A DNA stretch of 64,000 bases from Sphingobacterium rhinopitheci (GTDB lineage Bacteria; Bacteroidota; Bacteroidia; Sphingobacteriales; Sphingobacteriaceae). The stretch lies in contig NZ_JADEYQ010000003.1 in NCBI RefSeq assembly GCF_022627575.1, positions 248,001-312,000 of the forward strand, written 5' to 3'. Position numbers and translations under genes: made by a program. Under the pieces are notes generated by a model that worked only from the letters and a program-made list of their open reading frames with translations, had not been told where the DNA came from and searched no databases. Position 1 is the first letter of the stretch; each line of letters begins with the position of its first letter. Below are positions 1-7,447 of the stretch, piece by piece.

Positions 1-2422
1 CATAACTATAACCTGTTGTTGCTGCTAATGGTTTTCTATACAATAATTCACTAGCTTTCTTTTCATAAATATCAACACTTAGTTGTATCCTATTCCATAA
101 AGTAACATCCACCCCTAAATTAGTAGACTTAATTTTTTCCCAACTCAAATTAGAATTACCCTTTTGATAGGGTGCCGCACCAGGCAAGCCTGAGTAACTC
201 GCTTCTTGAGTAATACTATATAAACCCAAAGAAGCAAAATTTGAAATACCATCCGCATTACCTACTGTTCCATGGCTCGCTCTTAATTTTGCGTACGTCA
301 AAGTAGAATTATCTCGCATAAATTCTTCGTTAGTAATATTCCAAGAAGCACCTAGCTGATAAAAATTTGCTGTAGAATTATCCCTACCAAATTTTGAAGA
401 AAATTCATTCACCAAGGAGCCTACTAAAAAATATTTATTATCATAATTATAATCAACCTGCGCTAAATATTTACGGAAAGACACCTGTTCTTTTGAACCG
501 CCAGGGCTAAGCAATACATTTGTTGCTACTGACATTACATCTCGACCAGGAGGTAACCCTTTTCCTGATGTTGATGTCCAATCTGAAATAGTAGTTTCTG
601 CTTCGGCAACACCTAATACAGCTATATTATTAGCACCAAAATTATCGTTATAGCGAATTCTATTTGAGGTTAAATAACGTTGTGAACTAGATGTTCCATT
701 ATACAATTCACCCTCATTGGCTCCACCTTGCTTGGTACGTCGATCATAATAACGGATCGTTTTCCCATTATAATGTTGAAGCTTATTATAGCTTGACAAA
801 GTAAATTTTTCACTTATTGTATAATCCAGGTTCAAATCACCACTATAATTATAATTTTTCCCATTACTATAATTATACTGCAATGAATGCAAAAAATTCT
901 CCCTTTCCCTACCATACCAAATAGAAGCATAACGACCGTCTATAGGATCTCCATCAGCATTATATGCAGGATCAAAAGGAAGATTTGTATACGCATCATA
1001 AATAGTATTACTATTCTCATAATTACCCTTATTAGTACCTCCATTGAGATAAATACCCAAATTTACTTTATTCGAAAGTTTAGCATTGAGATTAGTTCTA
1101 AAGTTATAATTAGTAACATCAGTGCCTTTCAAAGTACCTGTCTCTCGGAAAAAGACACCAGAAGTATAAAATTGTACTTTTTCACTACCACCAGATACAG
1201 CAATGTTATTATTATTTACGAATCCTTTGCGAAAGGCAAGATTCCACCAATCTGTATCATTATCTAAAACAGCAGGCGAACGATTATAAAATTTAGTTTG
1301 ATAATCATATAATTGTTGAGAATTCATAAGTTTAAAATTGCCTATAGTAGGTTCACTAAAACCAAAAGAACTTCTTACGTCAATTTTTGTATCACCTTGT
1401 TGTCCACGTTTAGTATTAATAAGTATTACCCCATTTGCTGCTCGAGAGCCATAGAGCCCGGTCGCTGCCACATCTCTCAATATTGTAACTGATTCGATAT
1501 CTTCAGGATTATAGTCACCTCCAATATTACCATCAACTACAATCAAAGGCGCTGTACTCGCCGTAATAGTCCCTGCACCACGTATCAAAACATTAGGTTT
1601 ACTTGTCGGAGAACCAGAACCAGAGGATACAACAACGCCAGGCGCCTTTCCTTGTAGCATTGTGGCTAAATCATTTGAAGTAACATCTTTTAATTTGGAT
1701 TCATTCAAAGTTGTAATCGCACTCGAAAGATATTTTACCTTTTGAGAAGAATAACCAACAACAACAACCTCATCTAAATTATCAACATTCGCTTCTAATA
1801 CAACATCTATAACCGATTGACCGTTAATATCTACTTCTTTAGCACGATAGCCTACAATAGAGTATAATAACTTCTTAGATGAAGTATTCACTTGAAGAGT
1901 ATAAGATCCATCATTATTGGTAGATGTACCAGATGATGTCCCAACAATAGAAATCGTAACTCCTGCCAGAGGATCACCTTCAGCATTACGTACTATACCT
2001 TTTACTTCATTATTTTGCACCAATTTGGTTAATCTATCAGAAGAAGCACTATTACCACTGACTTTCTTTGGTTTAACTAGTACTAGATTATCATTAATTT
2101 CATAATCTAGTTTTTGCTCACTAAGAACAATTTTCAATACTTCAGGTAGGCGCTTACTGCTTTCGTTGACCGATACCTTAATGTTAACATCCACTAAAGA
2201 ACTATTATACAAAAAATCAATATCTGCCTGCTTCTGAATTGAATTTAGCACATCTTTCAATGGAGCTTTTGAAAAATGTAAAGAAATTTTTTGCCCATAT
2301 GTGGACGCATTCACATGAAAAAATAGAACGACCATTAATATAGTAGTTATATTCATTCTTATCATGCATTTTACAATTCGGTTTTGCCAAAAACCTGTAT
2401 TACTAATATAGAATTTATACAT
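1..2422 (-). CDS. SusC/RagA-family TonB-dependent receptor with STN domain, C-terminus beyond the left edge
   Basis: An outer-membrane receptor that imports an unknown ligand, probably a glycan or peptide. I translated it directly on the minus strand: about 807 codons run open to the window edge. It has a signal peptide (about 20-44), an STN domain (about 45-117), a carboxypeptidase-regulatory-like domain (about 139-212), a TonB-box-like DEVVVVGY at 217-224, then the plug with IRGAG and GSRAANGV motifs and the start of the barrel. The STN domain is typical of receptors that signal to a FecR anti-sigma factor, and fecR and an ECF sigma gene lie directly upstream in the same orientation. The start at 2422 gives the long, basic N-terminus usual for this subfamily. 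A SusD partner would lie off the left edge. The missing C-terminus is probably a couple of hundred residues. Confidence 0.93.
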   Translation of the reverse strand, partial: MYKFYISNTGFWQNRIVKCMIRMNITTILMVVLFFHVNASTYGQKISLHFSKAPLKDVLNSIQKQADIDFLYNSSLVDVNIKVSVNESSKRLPEVLKIVLSEQKLDYEINDNLVLVKPKKVSGNSASSDRLTKLVQNNEVKGIVRNAEGDPLAGVTISIVGTSSGTSTNNDGSYTLQVNTSSKKLLYSIVGYRAKEVDINGQSVIDVVLEANVDNLDEVVVVGYSSQKVKYLSSAITTLNESKLKDVTSNDLATMLQGKAPGVVVSSGSGSPTSKPNVLIRGAGTITASTAPLIVVDGNIGGDYNPEDIESVTILRDVAATGLYGSRAANGVILINTKRGQQGDTKIDVRSSFGFSEPTIGNFKLMNSQQLYDYQTKFYNRSPAVLDNDTDWWNLAFRKGFVNNNNIAVSGGSEKVQFYTSGVFFRETGTLKGTDVTNYNFRTNLNAKLSNKVNLGIYLNGGTNKGNYENSNTIYDAYTNLPFDPAYNADGDPIDGRYASIWYGRERENFLHSLQYNYSNGKNYNYSGDLNLDYTISEKFTLSSYNKLQHYNGKTIRYYDRRTKQGGANEGELYNGTSSSQRYLTSNRIRYNDNFGANNIAVLGVAEAETTISDWTSTSGKGLPPGRDVMSVATNVLLSPGGSKEQVSFRKYLAQVDYNYDNKYFLVGSLVNEFSSKFGRDNSTANFYQLGASWNITNEEFMRDNSTLTYAKLRASHGTVGNADGISNFASLGLYSITQEASYSGLPGAAPYQKGNSNLSWEKIKSTNLGVDVTLWNRIQLSVDIYEKKASELLYRKPLAATTGYSY

Positions 2423-2526
2423 TTGCAATGATTTGGTTGATACATAATTTATAATTCGTTTAAAACATTGTCTATCACTAAACATTCATTGGAAGTGTTG
2501 GTAGCACTTCCATTTTTTATACGTCA

Positions 2527-3672
2527 TTAAGACATAACAATCACCCTCCTTTCTACAATTTTAAACTTGAAACTAGATATTTTTTCAAGCTGCTTAAATA
2601 GATCTGATAACTTTTGCGTGCGACGTATAGTTCCTGTAAAATGATCTTTTGACACGCCATGTATTTCATAATCAGCTATTTCATACCAACTTTTAATTTT
2701 ATCCAGTACAGTAGCTATATTATCTTCATTAAATCTAAAATATCCTTCTTTCCACGCCAAAACATCTTGTACTATAATCTGTCTATGAACTAATTCTCCA
2801 GACAAATTATCTGAGATAGTTTGTACACCAGGATTAATAACATCCTTAGTAACACCTGTATTTACTTCAACACTCCCAGAGACTAAGGTTGTCAAAACTT
2901 TATTACTGACTATATTAGTAGCGATATTAAATGTCGTCCCCAATACCTTGACGTTAGTTGTATTGGCAGAAACTACAAAAGGAAGTGTATCATTATGCAT
3001 TACTTCAAAATACGCCTCCCCTTGAAGGCGCACACTTCGCTGATCTTGAGAAAATCTTGAGGGATAAGTTAAGTCCGTGTCAGAATTTAATAATACAATA
3101 GTTCCATCAGAAAAGATTAGCTTAGCCTGCATACCTTTTGCTGAATTAAAGGTTCGATAAACAACCTCCTTCTCCATGGTTGGATTAATCTTAAAATATA
3201 ACGCACCTCCTACAGCATATACTAATTCTATCCCTTCTTTGGAAAGGATTTCCTTTTCTGTATCTATTAAAGGCAACTTCTTACCATTTGCTAATGTGAT
3301 AGTAGCATTATTTTCACTAGGTAAAATAACATCCTCAACAACGACATTATCAAAGCTGTCAGTTCGTGTCAATTGAAATGCATAAATACCTACAATACAC
3401 AGTAAAGTAGCAGCTATTTGTGTTATAACTTTAAAATTTACAGGTTTCTTTGTATTGAAATAAAGTTTATTTTCTATTTGCTCAAAGACTTTATCATTTT
3501 TAAACAATGGATTACAGTCATCATCAAGCATATCAGGAGTAAGGTCTAGCAACTGAGATAATTTAACCAAATCTCCATCATTAATCTCAGCGAATAATTC
3601 TAACAATTCGGACTTCGATAAAGTATTATCTATATACTTTGAAAGTAATAACTTAAGCCTCTTATCATCCAT
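2527..3672 (-). CDS. FecR-family anti-sigma factor
   Basis: An inner-membrane anti-sigma factor that passes a ligand signal from an STN-containing TonB receptor to an ECF sigma factor. The 381-residue protein has a cytoplasmic N-terminal part, one membrane segment (about 82-100), a periplasmic FecR domain (about 175-270, including the GEAYFEV motif and a LGTTFNIA stretch) and a C-terminal DUF4974-type domain (about 310-380) that is thought to contact the receptor's STN domain. It sits between the sigma factor gene (100 bp upstream) and the SusC gene (about 100 bp downstream), the standard order for these trans-envelope signalling cassettes. An AACCAA hexamer lies 26 nt before the start. Length and domain order are normal for the family. 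Confidence 0.95.
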   Translation of the reverse strand: MDDKRLKLLLSKYIDNTLSKSELLELFAEINDGDLVKLSQLLDLTPDMLDDDCNPLFKNDKVFEQIENKLYFNTKKPVNFKVITQIAATLLCIVGIYAFQLTRTDSFDNVVVEDVILPSENNATITLANGKKLPLIDTEKEILSKEGIELVYAVGGALYFKINPTMEKEVVYRTFNSAKGMQAKLIFSDGTIVLLNSDTDLTYPSRFSQDQRSVRLQGEAYFEVMHNDTLPFVVSANTTNVKVLGTTFNIATNIVSNKVLTTLVSGSVEVNTGVTKDVINPGVQTISDNLSGELVHRQIIVQDVLAWKEGYFRFNEDNIATVLDKIKSWYEIADYEIHGVSKDHFTGTIRRTQKLSDLFKQLEKISSFKFKIVERRVIVMS

Positions 3673-3772
3673 AGAATCTATTCACAAGGGGTAAAAAATT
3701 GGTTGTTTAAATATAGAACACTAAAAAACACCAAGAGGACTAGTCTATTATCAAATTTTTTAGAAAAAAAAA

Positions 3773-4309
3773 CTAAATATATTTACGTATTCTTTTTAAA
3801 GTTTGAACAAGATGATTTCTCACGGTATTTGGTGACACACCAAGCTGATTGGCAATTTGCTTATACGTAAAACCATGATCCCGACTTAAGCAAAATATTT
3901 CTTTTTGACGAGCAGGAAGATGTTCCAAAAGAGCACCTAACTGACTGCTTAACTCTTTAGCTAGAAATACCTCATATACTGTTTCACTTGTATTGGAAAT
4001 ATTGGCCCATACCTTTTCAATCCCAGCTTTACTTTTGCCAACATCCCTTAACTTATTTAATGAAGTTCTCTTGGTTATTACATAAAGAAGCGTCCAAATA
4101 TCACCATTGGGATCTAATCGTTTTCTACTATTCCAAAATTTAATAAATACTTCTTGAACAATATCCTCACTCCATCCTGTATCTTTTAACAAATAAAGTG
4201 ACAGATTGTAAACACGTTTTGAATACCTTTTATAAATTATATTCAAAGCCGACTCTTCATCGGATATAATCCCCTGAAGCAATTCAAAATTTTCATTTGG
4301 CCTCATCAT
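3773..4309 (-). CDS. ECF RNA polymerase sigma factor (FecI-like)
   Basis: A small sigma-70 family factor of 178 residues. It has a region 2 (about 20-85, with the DIVQEVFIKFW motif used in core binding and -10 recognition) and a region 4 helix-turn-helix (about 120-172, with the YKQIANQLGVSPNTVRNH motif). It should direct transcription of the downstream receptor when released by the FecR protein. It is the first gene of the sigma - FecR - SusC cassette, all on the minus strand. The start could be either of two adjacent ATGs. An AACCAA hexamer is found about 10 nt before the start. The ligand of the cassette cannot be told from this sequence. Confidence 0.95.
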   Translation of the reverse strand: MMRPNENFELLQGIISDEESALNIIYKRYSKRVYNLSLYLLKDTGWSEDIVQEVFIKFWNSRKRLDPNGDIWTLLYVITKRTSLNKLRDVGKSKAGIEKVWANISNTSETVYEVFLAKELSSQLGALLEHLPARQKEIFCLSRDHGFTYKQIANQLGVSPNTVRNHLVQTLKRIRKYI

Positions 4310-4750
4310 AATTTATACTTGGTTTAGTAATTAGTTATAAGCAATTTACTGAATTACTTTAATCTTAACAAATTTCATAACAGTACCTTTCACTTTATTT
4401 AAAAAGTAGAATAGACATCTTAAAAAAAAAATAAATTAAATGAAAGTTCAAAATCACAAAAGGAGCAGTAAACAAGCTATAGTTTACCGTAATAATTGAA
4501 ACACAAAAATGGTGATTATTATAAAATACTATTATTAATTAATAAGAAACAACTAATTAATGAAATACTAATATATCTATTAGTAAGGAGGGAATTTAGC
4601 ATTCTAAAAAGATAACCCAAGCTCAATCTCGAGATTTCCCCTCTTAAGTCTATAAATAACGAATACAGTTAGTTAATAAAAAAATGCTATAAAATAGTAA
4701 AGGCAATCTAGAGTAGATTGCCTTTACTATTTTATTAAAAGAAGCGCTAA
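4310..4750. other. AT-rich intergenic region upstream of the ECF sigma gene
   Basis: About 440 bp without a credible gene. It should hold the promoter of the minus-strand ECF sigma cassette on the left and carries the terminator of the GT5-like gene on the right (4691-4733). No tRNA-like fold, repeat array or small coding frame stood out. Confidence 0.6.
4691..4733 (-). terminator. Rho-independent terminator of the GT5-like gene
   Basis: A perfect 20-bp inverted repeat (4691-4710 with 4714-4733) separated by only 3 nt, lying 17 nt past the stop codon of the minus-strand gene that ends at 4751. The arms end in a T-rich stretch. Being symmetric, it may act in both directions. Confidence 0.85.
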
Positions 4751-5578
4751 TTAGGCCTCTACTTCTTCTGAAGCGAATTCTTCATACAAAGCTGAAAATC
4801 CTTCATAGTCTTCATCAGACTCTGGTTTAAAAACACGTATCTTCTGATCCTCCACTATTTGTAAAACATCACTATCTACGTTATCATCTGCTAATACTAC
4901 AATATCAGTATATGTCAGCGCGCCTTTGTAAACATCAGCATAACTTCCAGAACCGTAAACAGCAGCATCCTCTGCAGACACATCTTCTTGGGCAGCTAAC
5001 TCACCATATCTCGCGGTCAAGCTATCTTTCCCGAAATCCTTATCTTCGTTAAACAAAGAATAAAAGACTTTAACATCTTTAAATGTAGGATCATCATTAT
5101 ACACCTTTTTAAGGTATAAAGGTATCATCGCTGTAAACCAACCGTGACAATGAACCACATCTGGTGACCATCCTAATTTCTTAACAGTCTCTAAGGCACC
5201 CTTACAGAAGAATAATGATCGCTCATTATTATCTTCGAAAAATTTTCCGCTTTCATCTCGAAAGATTTTCTTACGATGGAAGTATTCATCATTATCTAAG
5301 AAGTATACTTGCATTCGTGCAGCAGGTAAAGAGGCTACCTTAATAATCAATGGATTATCGTTATTATCCACCACTACATTCATTCCCGACAACCTTATCA
5401 CTTCGTGAAGACGATTTCTGCGCTCATTAATATTACCAAAACGTGGCATAAGAATACGAATCTCGAATCCTTTTTCCTGCATTGCCTGTGGTAAATGGCG
5501 TGTTATTTCAGAAATTTTACTTATTTCAAGGAAAGGCGACATCTCGTGGGTAACAAACAATATTTTCGTTTTTGCCAT
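4751..5578 (-). CDS. Short glycogen/starch synthase-like protein (GT5 catalytic half only)
   Basis: A protein of about 275 residues resembling only the N-terminal Rossmann half of GlgA-type glycogen synthases (for example ILFVTHEMSPF at the start and VVHCHGWFTAMIP near 140). Full GlgA is roughly 480 residues and needs a second, C-terminal domain for nucleotide-sugar binding. That half is absent, and the N-terminal ADP-glucose motif KTGGL is replaced by a LEISKIS-like stretch. Catalysis as a glycogen synthase therefore looks unlikely. From general knowledge, such short proteins recur beside panC in Bacteroidota and are labelled glycogen synthase. I chose the ATG at 5578; a TTG two codons upstream (5584) is possible. 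It is divergent from panC and ends in a strong terminator. Confidence 0.8.
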   Translation of the reverse strand: MAKTKILFVTHEMSPFLEISKISEITRHLPQAMQEKGFEIRILMPRFGNINERRNRLHEVIRLSGMNVVVDNNDNPLIIKVASLPAARMQVYFLDNDEYFHRKKIFRDESGKFFEDNNERSLFFCKGALETVKKLGWSPDVVHCHGWFTAMIPLYLKKVYNDDPTFKDVKVFYSLFNEDKDFGKDSLTARYGELAAQEDVSAEDAAVYGSGSYADVYKGALTYTDIVVLADDNVDSDVLQIVEDQKIRVFKPESDEDYEGFSALYEEFASEEVEA

Positions 5579-5673
5579 CTCCAATTGCTTTTTTTTATTT
5601 TGTTTGAACAGTAAAATCGGTCCCCAAAGATACGAAAATAATCCAAATTTTACAATTCATTCAAAAATACATC

Positions 5674-5704
5674 TTTCTAATACCAAAATTATTATGCAAT
5701 TTTG
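5674..5704 (+). promoter_or_regulatory. Candidate Bacteroidota promoter of panC
   Basis: CAATTTTG at 5697-5704 is one mismatch from the TAnnTTTG -7 consensus. A TTTC at 5674-5677 lies 19 nt upstream, close to the TTTG -33 element. The panC ATG follows at 5728, giving a leader of about 20 nt. Confidence 0.5.
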
Positions 5705-5727
5705 CCCCCTCTTTTAACAAGGGTTAT

Positions 5728-6573
5728 ATGAACATTTTCAAAACTCAAGAAGCGCTAAAATCATACTTAGACGAACATAGATCTTCAAACAAAAAAATTG
5801 CACTAGTTCCTACTATGGGAGCATTGCACAATGGTCATCTTTCTTTAATTGAGGCGGCCAATAAAACTGCAGACATTACTGTATGCAGTATATTTGTCAA
5901 TCCTACACAGTTTAATGACCCAGCTGATTTAGAAAAATATCCAAAACCAATAGAACAAGATATTTCGCTATTAATGGCTGCACAGTGTGATGTATTGTTC
6001 CTGCCATCAGTCGCTGAAATGTATCCTCAAAATGATCCAGAATGGCACATGGAGTTAGGTCAATTGGATACTATCTGGGAGGGTGAAAAAAGACCTGGAC
6101 ATTTTCAAGGCGTTACACAAATTGTATACAAATTATTCACTTTGGTTCAACCAGACCTCGCCTATTTTGGACAGAAAGATTTCCAACAAGTGATGGTCAT
6201 CCAAAAGATGATCGACATCAAAAAATTACCTATAACCATTGTTATTCATCCGATAGTACGTGACGGCAATGGGCTTGCGCTGAGTTCCCGCAATACCCGT
6301 CTTAGTGAGGAAGGAAAGCATAAAGCATTGATCTTATATAAAACATTAACCTGGGTAAAAGAACACATAGACAGCAAAACCATTTCAGCGTTAGAAAAAG
6401 ATGCATTAGAAATCATTGGTACTGAAAAAACTGCTACGCTAGAATATTTCGCTATCTGCGAAACAAGAAGCCTTGAAAAAGTACAAAAAATAGAACCTTC
6501 TAAGAAATACGTCGCATTAATAGTAGTCTGGATAGAAGGAGTTCGTTTAATTGATAACATGATTCTCAATTAA
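5728..6573 (+). CDS. panC: Pantothenate synthetase
   Basis: Condenses pantoate and beta-alanine with ATP to give pantothenate, in the cytoplasm. The 281-residue length is normal. Diagnostic motifs are PTMGALHNGHLSLI (with the HIGH-like HNGH at 34-37), SIFVNPTQFN, the GQKDFQQ segment and RDGNGLALSSRN. It starts with ATG after a short leader and is followed by panD 57 bp downstream, which supplies the beta-alanine. The divergent neighbour is the GT5-like half-protein. panB is not in the window. Confidence 0.98.
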   Translation: MNIFKTQEALKSYLDEHRSSNKKIALVPTMGALHNGHLSLIEAANKTADITVCSIFVNPTQFNDPADLEKYPKPIEQDISLLMAAQCDVLFLPSVAEMYPQNDPEWHMELGQLDTIWEGEKRPGHFQGVTQIVYKLFTLVQPDLAYFGQKDFQQVMVIQKMIDIKKLPITIVIHPIVRDGNGLALSSRNTRLSEEGKHKALILYKTLTWVKEHIDSKTISALEKDALEIIGTEKTATLEYFAICETRSLEKVQKIEPSKKYVALIVVWIEGVRLIDNMILN

Positions 6574-6618
6574 AAGTAACAATATTAAATAGATTCAAAG
6601 TTTTAGACATTAAAAAAG

Positions 6619-6626
6619 TAATTTTG
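6619..6626 (+). promoter_or_regulatory. Candidate -7 element directly before panD
   Basis: TAATTTTG matches the Bacteroidota TAnnTTTG -7 consensus perfectly, but it ends only 4 nt before the panD ATG at 6631. No convincing TTTG sits about 19 nt upstream. If used, transcription would start at or next to the start codon. Confidence 0.45.
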
Positions 6627-6630
6627 CATT

Positions 6631-6981
6631 ATGATGATTGAAGTAATGAAATCAAAAATTCACCGCGCACGTGTTACACAGGCGGAGTTGAATTATGTGG
6701 GAAGCATCACAATAGATGAAGATTTATTAGATGCAGCAGAAATAATTGCAAACGAAAAAGTACAAATTGTAAATAATAATAATGGTGCTCGTTTGGAAAC
6801 CTACGTGATCCCTGGGGCACGTGGAACAGGAACTATTTGTCTGAATGGTGCTGCTGCACGATTAGTACAAGTAGGTGATATAGTAATCATCATATCATAT
6901 GCACTTATGAACAGAGATGAAGCAAAAGCGCATCAACCAAAACTGGTATTTCCAGATGATAATAATAGATTAATAAAATAA
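6631..6981 (+). CDS. panD: Aspartate 1-decarboxylase proenzyme
   Basis: Makes beta-alanine from aspartate for pantothenate synthesis. It is a pyruvoyl enzyme that self-cleaves between Gly24 and Ser25. Here the sequence YVGSITID places G and S exactly at 24 and 25 when counting from the ATG at 6631, which supports this start, although a second ATG follows immediately. The [11 protein letters not shown]-terminal stretch and the later GARGTG and NGAAARL motifs fit the family, as does the length of 116 residues. It lies 57 bp after panC on the same strand and may also have its own promoter. Confidence 0.97.
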   Translation: MMIEVMKSKIHRARVTQAELNYVGSITIDEDLLDAAEIIANEKVQIVNNNNGARLETYVIPGARGTGTICLNGAAARLVQVGDIVIIISYALMNRDEAKAHQPKLVFPDDNNRLIK

Positions 6982-6991
6982 AAATTACCTT

Positions 6992-7357
6992 TTGATAAAC
7001 ACTATTACCATATACCGTAGGTTATTTGCTTCGCTTTTAGCGATGTGGATGAGCCTTATTGTAGTAAGTGGAATAGTGTTTATGCATAAGGAGGTAACAT
7101 CAGATGGTGAAATTATTACCCACATTCACCCTTATGATTTTACGAAAAAGAAAAATAAACCGCAGCATAAAAGTGATGCTGAGATTAGATATTTAGACGT
7201 TATTTTTCAGGGTACTTTTACAGAACCTACCTTTGAATGGCCCTCTCCCCCTATTCGTCTAGAATATGAAGTAATTAATTTCTTTAATTACTTCGAATCA
7301 TACATTTCCACAGATCACACACATTGCCTAAATAGAGGTCCTCCCGTAGTTGGTTAA
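6992..7357 (+). CDS. Small His-containing membrane-anchored protein, function unknown
   Basis: A protein of 121 residues with one hydrophobic segment (about 10-32) followed by a short polar domain with a THIHPYD motif, a lysine-rich patch and later DHTHC. The only upstream initiator in frame is TTG at 6992, since a stop codon lies just before it; an internal ATG at codon 18 is an alternative but would cut into the hydrophobic segment. It starts 10 bp after panD and precedes a TonB receptor gene by 90 bp. I recall similar short proteins next to TonB receptors in Bacteroidota, without an assigned function. The histidines make metal binding imaginable but unproven. Confidence 0.65.
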   Translation: MINTITIYRRLFASLLAMWMSLIVVSGIVFMHKEVTSDGEIITHIHPYDFTKKKNKPQHKSDAEIRYLDVIFQGTFTEPTFEWPSPPIRLEYEVINFFNYFESYISTDHTHCLNRGPPVVG

Positions 7358-7412
7358 TAGTATTTTATCCCCTTTCTTATTTTAAGCTAGGGTTTTTCTT
7401 ATTATATCAATT

Positions 7413-7445
7413 ACTAAAATCATACTAAAATCATACTAAAATCAT
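7413..7445 (+). repeat. Three perfect 11-bp tandem repeats before the TonB receptor start
   Basis: The unit ACTAAAATCAT occurs three times in a row without mismatch, ending 2 nt before the ATG at 7448. The repeat therefore fills the translation initiation region of the receptor mRNA. Copy-number change by strand slippage would move any upstream promoter or ribosome contact by 11 bp steps. Confidence 0.9.
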
Positions 7446-7447
7446 AT

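Noticed and set aside
887..1267. Plus-strand 126-residue open frame
   Set aside because: It is antisense to the SusC gene on the minus strand, has low-complexity Ile/Ser/Thr-rich content and no family resemblance.
7413..7445. Possible CRISPR-like array
   Set aside because: Units are 11 bp, directly abutting and without spacers, and no cas genes are present.
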